A stretch of 64,000 nucleotides of DNA from Owenia fusiformis (Eukaryota > Annelida > Polychaeta > Sabellida > Oweniidae). The stretch's first letter is position 1. Each line of letters opens with the position of its first letter. Under the pieces are notes generated by a model. That model was not told the origin of the DNA. It made no database searches and was given only the letters and a program-made list of their open reading frames with translations. Below are positions 33,291 through 46,862 of the stretch, piece by piece. The stretch is from assembly GCA_903813345.2 (NCBI GenBank), contig CAIIXF020000004.1, forward strand, positions 30,939,986 to 31,003,985. The letters are read 5' to 3'. Made by a program: the position numbers and the translations under genes.

Positions 33291-34360
33291 TTTTAAAACT
33301 TTTTTTTTAATTAAACAAATCAGAGTCGTGTGAATCAGAAATAACAGAATTATTCAATAGTATAAGGACTATTCTGTACTTTTTCAAAAGTCTATACTTA
33401 AATGTTGTAAAAAGTTATAATCGAAAAACCATCTTTCGAAGTTAAGTCCGACTGCGCCGATTTCAATAACTTCGTACTTGATCAGAACGGGGTTCCAACA
33501 GAATTCCTACAAACTCATGAATGAAATAGCCATTGCATGGAATACTTACTTTTGTCAAAATCAAAGTAGAACTCTCGTTAAAAAATATATTGTGCTAAAT
33601 TATTGCCATTTCTTAGTAAAATGTCGTTCTCCGGTACGTTGCCAAAATTATTCGATGGTACCCCGTGATGTTGTAGAGGAAGGTCTAAAATTTATGTTGG
33701 TACCATACATTTTTCTTAGTCTTGAAATTTGCAGAAATTATAAGCCCTAACCAAACATTACTGAAAAATGGACAAATTGTGATTTTCAATATCCGCGATT
33801 CTTCAACCCTTTAACACCTTTCCCCTGAGAATTTTTTAAGCTGCAGTCTTAAAAAACTTATATTTTCTGACTTTGTTCAATTTTAAATCCTGCACATTAT
33901 GGCTTAAAACTAGCATCCTACATTTGTTAGTTGCAAAGTTATTGTGATCCAAAGAGATGTGCTAAGCTTCCACAGACGAAAACATTTTCCAGTGAAATCA
34001 TGAACATACCCCTATATGATCTTGAAATGTCAATATCTTCATAAATCATGGACCAATTCTAATGATATATGGCTCAAAACATTGAAAATCAAAAGTATGG
34101 TATAGAATCTATATATCTGAAAACTCAGAAGCGATACGCATTGTTGTGGCTTGTTAGCGGCCATTTTGAAAAATTGTGGATATTTTTCCATGGTAATTTA
34201 TCGCGGTGCATTTTTTATGATGTCATCTCCTATCTATCTGCTACTCTGCTAGCAAATAGGAGTGGGAGGGATTAGAAAGGCTTGAAGCACGACAAAGATT
34301 TCTAATAACAAAAACAACTTTGCTTTGATAAAATATTATTGAAACTGCGCCCGACTCTTA
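33291..34360. other. Spacer between duplication copies, no gene
   Basis: No supported exon. The part at about 34150-34335 is a diverged relative of 30390-30620 (shared AGCGGCCATTTTGA and the downstream GTGGGAGGGAT-like stretch), so a third, older copy of that repeat is present. Confidence 0.5.
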
Positions 34361-35240
34361 CACTCCCCTACAGAAGTTTGGCAACCTTTTCCCCCATTGA
34401 ACTACGTGTTAAAGCCTCTTTACGTTTGAATTTTTATTTACTTAACCGGCGATGAAATAACTTATAATATTGATGGAAACGTAACTTGACTTTATCTCCA
34501 ATACCTCCAAATTTTGTCAATTGTTTTCCTCAATTACAATAGGTCGAAAATTGATGATAAATTTGATGAATTTTTGAAAATCGTCATTCCCATGTAATCC
34601 AATGGGAAATGAAGGGTTCGGGGCAAATCAGAAATCAGGATATCTTTTCAGTAAAAGATTCAGCAAAAAATATTTTTACATAGAAAATTGAATTGTCTAA
34701 CTTTTTTGAACACCGAGTGTTTAGTTTATTTGATGAATATTAAGGTTACAGCGCTTCAAAAAAAAGTCATTTTTGAAAATAATTTTTCGCCTCATGTGTT
34801 ATTTCAATGGGAGAGGTTTTTTGAAAAACAATTTTGACTTCAAAGCCCTATAACTTTGTTGAACCTGAAGAAACATATCAATTTTTTGTTAAATAAAGTT
34901 AGCAAATTCAATTGCCTGTCTAACTCGTATTTTTTGCAAGGACTCGGAAGGATGGATATTCTGTCATATGACTTGCGGCAAACCTACCATTTCCCATTGG
35001 TCAACATGGGAATGTCGATTTTCAAAAACTCATCAAATTTATCATCAATTTTCGACCTATTGTAATTGAGGAAAAAAATTGAGAAAATTTGGAGGTATTG
35101 GAATTAAAGTCAAATTACGTTTCCATCAATAGTATAAGTATTTTCATCGCAGGTTAGGTAAATAAAAATTCAAAGGTAAAGAGGCTTTAACACGTAGTTC
35201 AATGGGGGAAAAAAGGTTGCCAAACTTATGGAGGGGAGTG
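34361..35240. mobile_element. Foldback element with arms of about 250 bp
   Basis: The ends CACTCCCCTACAGAAGTTTG and CCAAACTTATGGAGGGGAGTG are inverted and flanked by TA (34359-34360, 35241-35242). The arms, about 34361-34605 and 34990-35240, match imperfectly, for example the CAATGGGGGAAAAAGGTTG-type stretch near both ends. 880 bp with no coding capacity. Confidence 0.8.
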
Positions 35241-35242
35241 TA

Positions 35243-36449
35243 TGTACTGTATGTACAATGTTAAAAAACTCGGTTGAATATCTAGGTACACTTGGTGAAC
35301 ATTTTATGGCTCATGATGCACATATTTTGCCCGTGGTGTAATCTCGTATACGGAGAAATATAATGCTGTAATAAACCAACCCCTATTCATCAATAGAATT
35401 TACAGCATTATATCATTGATCTTTAGTCCTTGACCACACATTGTAGTTAAATAAGAAAATATTGGACTCGAAGGGTCATTTAAGGATTATATACTAATCG
35501 CTTTGACATCAATTGTGTTCTACTTAATCCAGATTGACCGTCAAGGATTATCTAGATTAGATTTGGTAGGAGAGTTTACTTGTATCCTCGGCGATTAAAT
35601 AGCTTTGTCAATACAAAAGTACTTTTAGCATTTATATCATATCTTATTTATTGTATCTATATAAAACCCTAAAAGAGGATAATTATTAAACTGTATGGTT
35701 GTAAAGAATTATCGGATTATATTTAAATCAAATATTAACTTATAATTCTTGACGATCAAGGATACAGTGTACTCTATTCCCAATCACATATTATATATAT
35801 TTATGGTTCGCATGATAGCCAAAGCCTGTCAAACTTGAACGGATCTAAGGAGCAATTTGCCCGTGCTTAGGATGCATAAGGTATGTTACGTAAAACATGA
35901 TAACTAGTTTTGATATTAATTAATTTATTTAGATGAAATAATTTATAACATTTACGTCACTCCGGTTATGGTTATGTCGCATGCCGATCTACTGATCTTA
36001 TTCATCATTTTCAATTGAACACGGCACAGAAAAAGGGGTCTTATCACAGACCTTTTCATTTTTTTGATTTGTTTTGTTTTTTCTTAAAAAGCACAAAGAG
36101 ACCTAAAATTAGCCATTGTCGTATCTCGACAATTTTTACTTGCAGATAAAGACAAAAAGACAGATTTGAATTTAGCACATTTTTCTCTCAATCTTGGGCA
36201 CATTTTTGTTCTGTAGCACTATTTTGAGTTAAGTGGACAGACGGTTTACCAATGTTGAGGGTTGATTTATGTAAAAAAATAAAATAAGTTAATATTTACT
36301 TTTAATAAGCAATTACGAAGAATATACTATATCGTAGGCATGTCTTTCTCCTCGGCAATATATGTTTTATCCCAAGATAATCATTTCGGTTTCGTAATAA
36401 TTGAGAAACTGGAGAGAATATGTTTCTAAAATAGGAGTTCTTCATTTAA
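35243..36449. other. Spacer, nothing recognised
   Basis: AT-rich sequence without exon, RNA gene or repeat that I can name; it completes the 8.47-kb duplication unit. Confidence 0.4.
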
Positions 36450-37503
36450 TTTGTTATCTAATTTGGGAAATTACTGAAATGAAAAAGAAATTATTCGCAT
36501 AGAAAACAGCATTTGAAGTTCAGAGATCGATAAAAGTTAATTACCACTGATTTTCATAAAGTGTATGTTATAAATAACTCTTGGATTAAAAGATGGCGTA
36601 TTGTTGAAAATTCTATCAGAAATTAATGGATAATGTCAGATGTCATGCAAAAAACTTCGCCATCTTTCATTGGCATTGCTAAAAACTTGACATATTAATA
36701 GCTGGAAAATCTATTTTGATAATCTAGTGTCAACTCTGATGTGGTCTGTTTGAGGTGTTTTCTCGTGTCAAACGATAGGTCAGTACTTATCAATCCATTG
36801 GAAATACTATGAAGATCAAATTATATAAAGTAAAACTTCATTTTGCCGATACTTGCATTTAGTTCATTTAATTTAATGATTTTTGAAGAAGTGCTGGTTG
36901 AATCTGTCTGAAATACAAATCATGGCACTACTACATGTATGGGAATAGGATGACCCTGCCTTTTAATGTTCCTTTTGTGATTAACCATGAGATTTTAGGT
37001 TGTCCCAACAAATAAACCAAGGTTAAAGAATCTAAGAATTGCATCAATGGAGATCTGGCCCCATTAGCCTACGTCATGGAAAACGGATTTTTATAACTCA
37101 TAACTAGGTACAAATCAAAGTTATTATTGTAGAAAACTTTCCACTGAATTCAAATATGCTTTTAAAAAGCCTTCGGAAAGAAAAAATAGTCTTTTCAAAC
37201 TTGAATACCCCGGCAAGTGTTTTAAAAGCGTGCTAAATGAGACAATGCCCAAGTGATATAGCTTGACAACACTCTAAAAAACGACTCTCTACATCAGTTC
37301 ATATCCAGCAATCATAATGTTAAATCGGACATCACCTTATCTCCTAACTGGTACTATTACTGAGATTTCGTATCAACACTTTAGTCTACTAAATTAATGT
37401 TTAAAACTCATATGTGAGCGTTAATGCAGGGTATTACAAATTTCCCTTAAACTTGAATATTCATCAGTTTTAGAGGTTCACTTTTCATCATTTCCCTTAT
37501 GTA

Positions 37504-38547
37504 CAGGGTGTTCCATATGTTTCAGGAATGATGCTGTGTTTTATTGGTTTTCTTTTCAATCTAACTGAATTTTTGACACAATGTGTCTAAACATGTTTTG
37601 AATAAGTTGGGAAAGTTTCATATTGTGAAGTTCAGTAGTCTTTATTATATGGTTGCTATAGTAACTTAGGGGTAGGGTAGGTGGAGCAGGTGTAACAATG
37701 CGCAAAATATATGAAATATTTGTAAAAATAGTTTTTTTTGTACGAAGTGTTACTAAGTATTAGGTTGTCAGAGTTGGATCAAACTTGTCAGTAATTAAAC
37801 AAAAATGAAGGTGGATTCCAAGAAAGTAAAAAAATGTCATCACCCTTGATCACATCACAATTTAGACACCTGTCATGTCATGAGTCACAAAGGAGAATAA
37901 ACACAGGTCATTTTGGACGAGCGGCCATCTTGAAAAGTGAAAAAGTCATTAGCAAAAGAAAACTTTCACAACAAGTGACAAGACATGACATGTGTGGATA
38001 ACAGTTTCCTGCAGCAGACACAATTAAACTCCTGACGAATGCACATGGGGACTCAATGATGGTAACCTCTAGTGTATGACTGGTACAAGCGGTTCAAATC
38101 TGGAAGGGAAACTGAGACCGATTATCCAAAATGTGGACATCCGGGAACAGTAAGAGCGCTAACTAATGCAGAAGGGATAGATGCTGAAATAATGATGATG
38201 GCTAATAAAGGGTGTGATAACATTTTTTGTTTCCAGGAATCCACATTTATTCTTTTTAATTTTCAACAAGTTTGATGCAACTATGACAAATTAATACTTT
38301 GAACACTTCATACAAAAACTACTATTTTCACAAAAATGTCATGTTTTGCGCGTTGTTACACCTGCTCCACCTACCCTACCCCTAGGTTACTATAGCTACC
38401 ATATTATTCAGTCTACTGAGTTTCATGATATAAAACTTTTCTAACTTATTCACAACATATTTGGACACATTTTGTCAAAAAATCAGCTAGATTGAAAAGA
38501 AAACCAATAAAGTACAGCACCATTCCTGAAACATATGGAACACCCTA
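37504..38547 (+). mobile_element. Mariner-like element, duplicated copy
   Basis: Counterpart of 29032-30078. The transposase N-terminal fragment at 38072-38275 is open for longer here (MYDWYKRFKSGRET) because a few bases differ near 38127. Its right terminal base is changed (CACCCTA instead of CACCCTG). Confidence 0.8.
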
Positions 38548-39169
38548 TATGTGATAGTTATACAAATTAAAATATGTCCAGTAAAAGAAAATATTATCTG
38601 CCCAACACAAAAAAAGATATTTCACTTTTTGTAGTTTTTCAACATAGGGTCTATGGGGAATCTCCCCGACCTAGAAGTCACATTTTCAAAGAAAATTAAA
38701 TTTTCAAAGTTGATAAACCCTTTTCAAAACCTCATTTTTAGATGTAATTTTATATGTAGATTCCAAATATGACACCAGTTTGACTGAATTGTGAATTTTT
38801 AATGACGTAAATCAAGATTATTTTACTCGCATCTAGAATATTGAATACTAAGCAAGAAGCGCAGAGCGGCCATTTTGAGAAATGACGGACATTTTTCCAT
38901 GTTCATAATGAATCTTGATTAATCCTAACGTTTTTATATGATTTAGGTTATCTTGCATTCCCTTGCGTCACTTCCGTCCATCTGCTAGCTCTTGTGATGG
39001 AAAGGATTTGTAAAGGGAGTGGACGGGGATCAGTAAGGCTTCGAGCAAGACTAAGATTGTTGATATCAAAAAAGGATTTCAAAATAGTATACTACAAAAG
39101 ATTAAGTTTCTGTTGATCACTCAACACTTTTTATTTGATATTATATCTTAGTACTATAAATAACAAGGC

Positions 39170-39352
39170 GACCGTAATTTTCCTACGTTCGATTCGCCGC
39201 AGAAAGTTTAGTTAAATTAATAATAGTTTATTTCTGTGTCACAAGTTAACTGAAATATGACAAGTAAAATACACGTGTAGTCACTGAAGTAACTGATTAA
39301 ATGCTCTGCGGTCGACTTACAGCTGCCTGCGACAAATGTGTCTGGGGTGTTA
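39170..39352. mobile_element. Partial TTAA (piggyBac-type) MITE, copy 2
   Basis: Duplicated counterpart of 31550-31735, with a few substitutions near the terminus. Confidence 0.55.
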
Positions 39353-40153
39353 GATGTATTCATAAAAAATTGTAATCAATAAGAGCCGAGTCACTGGGAG
39401 CAAGGTGGTTGCAGTTTTCGCACTTTGATAGCTCACACTTCACAGTGATTATGGTCAACTCAATACATCTGATAAACACTACATGAAGTGTTTTCTATGC
39501 AATGATCAAAAGCCTCCAAATTGTTTGGAATAGAGCATGCAATGTTTTTCAGTTTCAAGCAGGTTTTAGTACATTCTGACCAATTGTATTTTCAGACTTA
39601 TTCATTTCATGACTACATGTATGTAATACTGACCCCCGGGTACTGACCTTAAATCTGTTTAGCATGTCTTTAAAGCTCAAATATAAATCCCATAATAAAT
39701 TTATGCTTACAAAACATTTCCAGACGTTTGACTTATTAATCGTCATAGTGATCGAATAAATATTATCGTCTGCGATCCAAATCATCGGTTCTCTTATTTA
39801 AACACGAATCCAATAATAACGTATTACGTAACGTAATAATAGCAACCTTCTGAATATAGAACTTCAAAAGGGTCAGGCTAAAGATTATCGTATATACGAT
39901 CCAACTCACAGTTGACATCAACTATGTTCCATGTAATCTAACTTGACCACAAAGATAATCTAATTATATTTGCAAAAAGTTAAATCTTTGTTAAACTTAA
40001 ATCCTAGTTGAGCTTAAAGTTGTTTACCAAAACAGTAACTTTTTAAAGTTGTATCATAGGTTAAGACCGTCAAACGTTAACAGATCTTTGGAGGGATTCA
40101 TCAATCCTAAAGATGAAAAAAGTATGTAAAACACTATAATTAATTGATACATT

Positions 40154-40156
40154 AAT

Positions 40157-40203
<47 letters not shown>

Positions 40204-40204
40204 G
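40154..40204. repeat. ATTT microsatellite
   Basis: About 12 perfect ATTT units. The matching site in copy 1 near 32517-32545 is shorter and imperfect, so the run expanded after the duplication. Confidence 0.9.
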
Positions 40205-41075
40205 ATAAAATCATTAATAACAACAGCACTTAACAGACTTTGGTTTTAGGTAGTTAATTTTGCGCTTGTCGATTTCAAGAGACAAACGGGTGAACATATC
40301 ATGTTTAATCATATTTCAAATTAGGCTATTTATAATTTCTAAGTAATAACATTTAAGAATGTCAATTCATTAAATAATGACACTAGTTCTCCTATTTTTA
40401 CAATTTTTAACCAACGGCTTTCTCGAAAGAAGCTAATAGAAGGCCATGGTATATCATGATGAAGAATCCCTTCAGTTTTTTTAACTGTTATTATCATGAT
40501 GTTAGACTATGGATGTAACCATGGTAACACTATATTTGGCATATCTTAATAATCAACTTGCATGAATTAATAACAGAGAATATATCAAAATTATGCAAAA
40601 CCCTTATATTATACGTCTTTTCATCAAAATTTAGTAAAATTGAAGACTCTGTCGACACACTTGTGACCAAGTTGCTATGGCAACCATTATTTTACTGTGA
40701 TGAAGTTGTATTTTTTGGGACTTTACAAATGGATTTACAATCATATTTCTAACCCTAATGTTTAGAAGGGGGATCTTATCACCCTGCCTTCGACTTTCTC
40801 CGTTGTTTAGCTTAAAGCAATAGATGAATGACACATATTTGGGAAAAATCAGGGTGATTGGGGTAGAGGGGCAAAGTGTTGATAGTCGGAAGTTGATGCC
40901 AATAAAAATGAAATTTTGACAATGTTATCAATATTTGAAGGTAAAATAAGTTCATCGCTAAGTATTCGCGAATCGCATACTCTTCACAAATGAGGAAAAA
41001 TGTTTTTCAAAAACTATTTGAATATTAAATATTTTCTGAATGTTCCTGAATATTACAGAGTGTTACTGAATATTT

Positions 41076-42198
41076 ATGCAAGGGTGGATTATGATAACCC
41101 TACCCGATTTTTAAAATTTATATGCCGTTGCTAGACGGTTGTTAGGCAAAATCATAGACCGAAATTATATTTGAATTACAAAAGCCAAACATTTATATAT
41201 ATTCTTACTAAATCCCTGATTGGTATCTGTGGATCAGTGTATCTATAAATACAAATGGTTAAGACAAACGCAAGATTCATTATTCAATTCATCGTTCCGT
41301 TGATCGTTGATTTCAATGGGGGGGGGTTCTGCTTTCTTCATGAATATGCATAAGTTCAGTTATAGAGAAAAAATGTCTTTGCTTTTTTTATTTGAAAAAA
41401 TAGTAAATTATTATTTTAGGAAATAAAGCACTTCGGCCCGCAAAAGCTTTTATTTTGAAATATGATAATTTACTTGTCTGTTTATCATATCAGAATCGTA
41501 ACAAAGACCTCAATTTTATAATTTATGTCAAATATTTGACCTCATATTTTATTCTGCCAATTGCAAAAGATGTCAATCGTTACGTGATTTCGGTCTTTTA
41601 ACAATGCACAGAATAAAATTTTCGGTCATATTAAGTGGTTAGAAAATATGATTAAAGCCATGATGATGAAAGAAGGGATTGTTTTCAAAAAATCTTCCAT
41701 TTACCCCCTCAGTTCCTATTCCGAGGTAACGCATGGGAGTACAGTCCTAAGAAAGCCATTTTACTTTTTTTTAAATTAGAAGCGGAAGAGGTTCCGTTAG
41801 TAAGCATTGGACGTAAGAGAATTTTCCTTAATATAAGTTTTTAAAAGTGGAATATTAGATCACTACTGAATTGCCTGGTAAAAGCTGATGTGAATCAGTT
41901 TGGTAATAGTATAACATGCTGAAGACTAGCGCTGTTACCGGAGTTTGTAGGCATGTGGTGTTACATTACAAAACATTTTCAAAATATGAGTGAAATTGTT
42001 GATTTATTTCTATTGTTTTGACGACCTTCTTGTGCAACACCATGTTGTAAACATGATACAAACCTGCAAAGGGAAACGAGCTATAACATCATCCATCCGA
42101 AAGGAACCGATTTGAGATCGATCGATGGATCGATGACTTTAAAAATAGAAAAACAAGGCATAAACATGCACAATTTCACCAATTGCCAATTGTTACAG
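41076..42198. other. Spacer, nothing recognised
   Basis: No supported exon or named repeat; includes a G-run near 41320. Confidence 0.4.
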
Positions 42199-42358
42199 AC
42201 GGCGAGCGCCGAATTCGAGCACCAACTTGTGATGAACACTGTACACGTAGTATTGTTTTACCCTGTGGCTTACCTATTCCTGACATTCCTAGTCATGAAC
42301 ATGTATCAAACTTTACAGAACTAAAGGTTCATTATAGTTGTTTATGGGCAAAGGATAG
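42199..42358 (+). CDS. Candidate exon of unknown extracellular protein
   Basis: After the acceptor TTGTTACAG an open frame encodes a Cys-containing segment (CDEHC, LPCGLPIP, YSCLWAKD) ending at a possible donor AG|GTATCG. If that donor is not used, the frame runs to TGA at 42411-42413. No family recognised. It shares an LPC-x4-P stretch with the candidate at 44136-44428, and both would end in phase 2. Could be a chance frame. Confidence 0.3.
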
Positions 42359-44135
42359 GTATCGATATGGTGAACTGAATTCGACAATGTTTTTCTATTC
42401 AACCAATTATTGAAAACATTCTGTAAAAAACACGATCCTTTAAGTAATGTTGACTGATTGGCAACAATTTAGTGCAAAAATTATAATATATATTTTATAT
42501 AACTGTTTTTGTTAACATTTTTTGTTTTTTAGTGCAATTGTTTTTTTTTCTTTCTACCAATTCTTGAGAATGAAATAAAATGTCTTTCCGAAAATTGTTC
42601 GAACAAAATAGCATATACAACATTTTTCTTAGACCTCTCAATATTAAAGTTATACAAAGGGAATTTGGTTGATTTAACAAAAACCATTCAAATACTTCAA
42701 ACAAAACCCCCCAAAATAGATAAAAATTAATAGTCTGGGAGCAAAAGTCCAAATAAGAGGTTCCGTGTCCTTTTTAGAGGCGAGCTAAGCGACATACATT
42801 TTTATGAACTATACGTGATACTTACCAAGAAAAATGATGTTGGCAATTCTGGATCCGCGACGGCGTTGCTATGGTAACCAAGTGAATGAGCCACGCCCAC
42901 TTTTAGGGGCTCTTTTCAGTGTTTGGCCCCTATCTCCTTCATTATTGCTCAGATTTCGATGAAATTCACACCAAATGAAAGGTAATAGATGATGCAATCA
43001 AAATATATTAAGTTAACAATTCTTAATCCGATGCAGCGTTACTATGGTAACAAAGTAAATATGCCACACCAACTTTTAGGGGCTCTTTTCAGTGTTTGGC
43101 CCATATCTTTGTCATTATTGCTCAGCTTAAGATGAAATTTACACCAAATGAAAGATAATAGATAAAACAATCATATATTTTATAAAATATGCAATTAGGG
43201 TGATTTGCATCTTAATTATGACGTCATAACTGTTTGTTCTTGCATATTTTATCTTAATCATGATGTATAACTCTGAAATTACTGTCTTTACAATGATCAG
43301 TGGTGCTTTCAACTAGTTTATTTCTTTTAGTTGAGTTTATAAGTTTATTTCATTCATACATTTATGGTCATAGAAAAATTGAATGAATGTAATGAGAGAT
43401 GTCTAATTCAAATAAAAATGTTCAATTCACACTGTTGCTATGGTAACATCATGTAGCAAAACTGTCCGCTGTAAACAAGAATTATTTAGGAAATGTTACA
43501 TTTTGACCAGTTGACTGACATGTATTTTTTTTTTAATTTGATGACAAATAATTTAATAACTATAGAAAATTATTTAATTTGGATTGTGTTATATTATTAT
43601 GGCATAAGGGCAATTATTAATCAGGGGTTCAGCCAGCTTTCAGTGGGGGGGGGGGTGATCGTGGCATAAGCAACCCAAAAAATGTTTTTAAGATGAATTT
43701 TACAAAAATTGATGCAACTTCCTTCAAAATTGAGCTAGAAGCTTCAAGTCAAAAGCATTTAAACCCAATAATGACAACATATTGAATGCATTAGTATTTT
43801 TTCTAACCTGGGTAGCATTACTAAAATTGGTTTTTGTCCTCAAAAGCATCCTAGTTGTCCCCAGTGGCCCCCAAAAACAAATTAGTGCTGCTATGATGCC
43901 CTCAAAAGTATCCTAGTACCCCTCTGTCAGAGATCACGATAGTTGAAAAAACTTGTTAGCCATTGTGGCTAAATCTTCCAAAAAAAATTTCGCCAACCAA
44001 AATATGAATTAGCCATTTTGAAAAACCGTAAAAAAGGGAACATTAAAAATGATGCAATGTCGATGACAGTTTCACTTTCAGTTTCACTTTTCAAAATAAT
44101 ATTCAGAAATAAAAAAAACGTCAATTAAAATTGAA

Positions 44136-44428
44136 TGTAAAGCATCTGCCGCGAATGTGATCGGCATTTCACATAGTCTGCACGGTGTAATATCACCAAT
44201 TCGTTTACCTTGTGATATCAGAGTCCCAAAATACTTCCAAACTGCTGACCTTTTCGACTTAGATGCCGGCTCGATTTTTCAATTTCTTTCCTACATCCGG
44301 CATACTGATAATGCACTCGATTTGCGAACGACGATGAAGAAATTTACGAACAAGCATTACCATCTACCTGAAATCGCGGGTCCGTTAATAACACTTTTCA
44401 ATGCAAAGAAGTGTAAACTAGGTACGAG
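44136..44428 (+). CDS. Candidate exon of unknown protein inside the inverted duplication
   Basis: An open frame of about 98 codons ends at a strong donor, ACGAG then GTAAGTG at 44429. Segments include LPCDIRVPKYF and LPEIAGPLITLF. There is no clear acceptor; the open frame begins near CKASAANVIG. Base composition is less AT-rich than its surroundings, which favours real or formerly real coding sequence. Family not recognised. Confidence 0.35.
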
Positions 44429-44689
44429 GTAAGTGAAAATATTTAATTTTTCAGAACGAAGTCGGAGGTGTTCCTCGCTATTTATGCACGTTTTTATGCA
44501 TCTAGGGAAGGAATCTATGTACCGATATTAACCCTTTCTGTCCCCTGTCCCGAACCGAAGCATCTGGACCGAAATTCGGTCCAATATCGGGAAACCGTGA
44601 CACCTCTAATTCGCCATAACTGCGAAATACCTTTACATATTTTTCGCCACCTCTTTCGAAAATTCGCGATTGGCGAATGGCGAACGTCT

Positions 44690-46075
44690 ACCGTGATCTC
44701 TGTCTCTGTGACCAATGACATCAACCCAGTGGCCCCCTGTGGCCCCAAAATGTTGCCCAGAAAAGCATCTCAGAGGCCCCAAGTGGCCTCTAAAAGCACT
44801 CCAATGGCCCCAAACTCATTCTAGAGGCCCCAAAAGCTTCCCAGTTGCCCCCCAGTGACCCCCAAAAAGCATACTAGTGACACCCAGTGGCACTAAAAAG
44901 CATCCAAGTGGCCCCATTATGCCCCTTAAAAGCATCCTAGTGGCCCCCGAAAGCATTCTATTGACCCCTGTGGCCCCAAAAAGCATTCCAGCGGCCTCTA
45001 AAAGCCCCCTGTGGACCTCAAAATCATTCTAGTTGCCCCCAGTGGCCCCATAAGCTTCCCATTTCCCCTGCCAGTGGCCCCCAAAAAGCATACTAGTGAC
45101 ACCCAGTGGCCCAAAAAAGCATTCAAGTGGCCCCATTATGCCCCTTAAAAGCATCCTAGTGGCCCCCGAAAGCATCCTATTGACCCCTGTGGCCCCAAAA
45201 AACATTCCAGTGGCCTCTAAAAGCCCCCTGTGGACCTCAAAATCATTCTAGTTGCCCCCAGTGGCCCCATAAGCTTCCCATTTCCCCTGCCAGTGGCCCC
45301 AAAAAGCATACTAGTGACACCCAGTGGCCCAAAAAGCATCCAAGTTGCCCCACTATGCCCCATAAAAGCATCCTAGTGGCCCCCGAAAGCATCCAATTGG
45401 CCCCCCGTGGTCCAAAAAGCATCTCAGTGGCCCCAGGTGGCCTCTAAAAGCACTTCAATGGGCCCTTAAATCATTCTAATGGCCCCCAGTGGTCCAAAAA
45501 GCTTCCCATTTGCCGCCCCAGTGGCCCCCCAAAAAGCATACTAGTGACACCCAGTGGCCCAAAAAGCATCCAAGTGGCCCCATTATGCCCCCTAAAAGCA
45601 TCCTAGTGGCCCCGAAAGCATCCCATTGGCCCCCTGTGACCCCAAAAAGCATCTCAGTGGCCCCAAGTGGCCTCTAAAAGCACTCCAATGGGCCCCTGTG
45701 GACCCTAAAATCATTTTAGTGGCCCCCAAAAAGCATACTAGTCACACCCAATGGCCCAAAACACATCCAAGGGCCCCATTATGCCCCCTAAAAGCATGTA
45801 AGTGGCCCTTGAAAGCATCCTATTGGCCCCCTGAGGCTGCCAGAAGCATGCAAATGGCTCAGCATGGCCATCAAAAGCACCCTAGTGGCCCCCTGTGACC
45901 CCTAAAAGCATCCCGGTGGCCCCCAAGCCCCAAACTTATTCCAGTGGACCCCGTGGCCCCCAAATGCATCCTAGTAGACCCCTGTGGTCCCAAAAGAAAT
46001 TTAAGTGGCCCGATGGCATCCAAAACATGCAAGTGGCCCTCAATAGCATGGTAGTGGCCCCCTATGGCCCATGGA
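44690..46075. repeat. GC-rich irregular minisatellite (AGTGGCCCC / AAAAGCATCC)
   Basis: Dozens of copies of a core CAGTGGCCCC plus AAAAAGCATCC in units of roughly 25-30 bp, grouped into higher-order blocks (for example 44870-45060 resembles 45080-45290). It stands out as C-rich in an AT-rich window. Frames across it give Pro/Ser/Lys-rich translations that are a by-product of the repeat. Confidence 0.9.
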
Positions 46076-46292
46076 CTGATATATCAATTTGAGGGACATT
46101 GGGCCCTTTCCTGAGAAAAAATTCAAAAGATGTCTGCAAAAAAACCAAAATGACCTTGAACTTTGGAGAAATCTACTATTCTAGTATCTTCTTTTCTAAG
46201 AAATATAAAGTACTAATGATACAGTGCAAACATCTTCCAATATACTCAAAAATGTGCCATATTCGGGACATAGACACTAATGGGTTAAAGCT

Positions 46293-46862
46293 CTTCTATC
46301 TAATGGTTCTATCTTGTTGTTTATGGGAGGGGGGGGGTTATTTTAATCAAATTTGATGTTGCTATGGTAACCAGGTGAATATGCCAGGTAAATCAGAAAA
46401 TGCATGGATAATGTAGATTAAATGACTGGAATACTCGTTATGGTATCATAGCTGCTTTTGTGATTATTTTCTTGAAATAAGGTAGAATTGCTCAAAATGA
46501 TTCCAAATTGGTACTTTGTCCTTTGACATTCACCATAAAATGAGGTCAAAGTGAAAACTATGATTGATTCTCATTCCATTTCTTTACAAGTATGAATATC
46601 TAAGCGCAAATGCCAAAGAGAAAGGACCTAACACTGTAAAGAAACCCAGCAAGAAAAGCAAACTTTAGCTTCCATTTGATGAAGATTTCATATACACCAG
46701 AGCTATCATGATGACAAAGATAGACGTAAAACTTTGGAAAAGTCGTGAAAAATGGGGACGGCATATTCACCTGGTTACCATAGCTAACATAGGCATAGCC
46801 AGGGGTGTGATGAGTGCACCTCCCTGTAACCAATAAAAAAGAACCATTAGATAGAAGAAGAG
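46293..46862. repeat. Inner inverted repeat nested at the right arm
   Basis: About 46293-46400 (CTTCTATCTAATGGTTCT, then GGTAACCAGGTGAATATGCC) is mirrored at about 46765-46862 (GGCATATTCACCTGGTTACC, then AGAACCATTAGATAGAAG). It abuts the start of the outer right arm, so two foldbacks are chained. Confidence 0.7.

Larger units (their letters stand above)
36450..41075. repeat. Segmental duplication, copy 2
   Basis: Repeats 27975-33290. It lacks the 850-bp mariner and has an intact empty site at 39093. It carries about 130-160 bp not in copy 1 around 40458-40620 and an expanded ATTT run. Homology fades at about 41070, so this is a tandem second unit that is shorter than the first. Confidence 0.9.

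Noticed and set aside
45489-46092. Proline-rich proteins in the GC-rich array
   Set aside because: Several overlapping frames give similar Pro/Ser/Lys translations, a by-product of the repeat unit.
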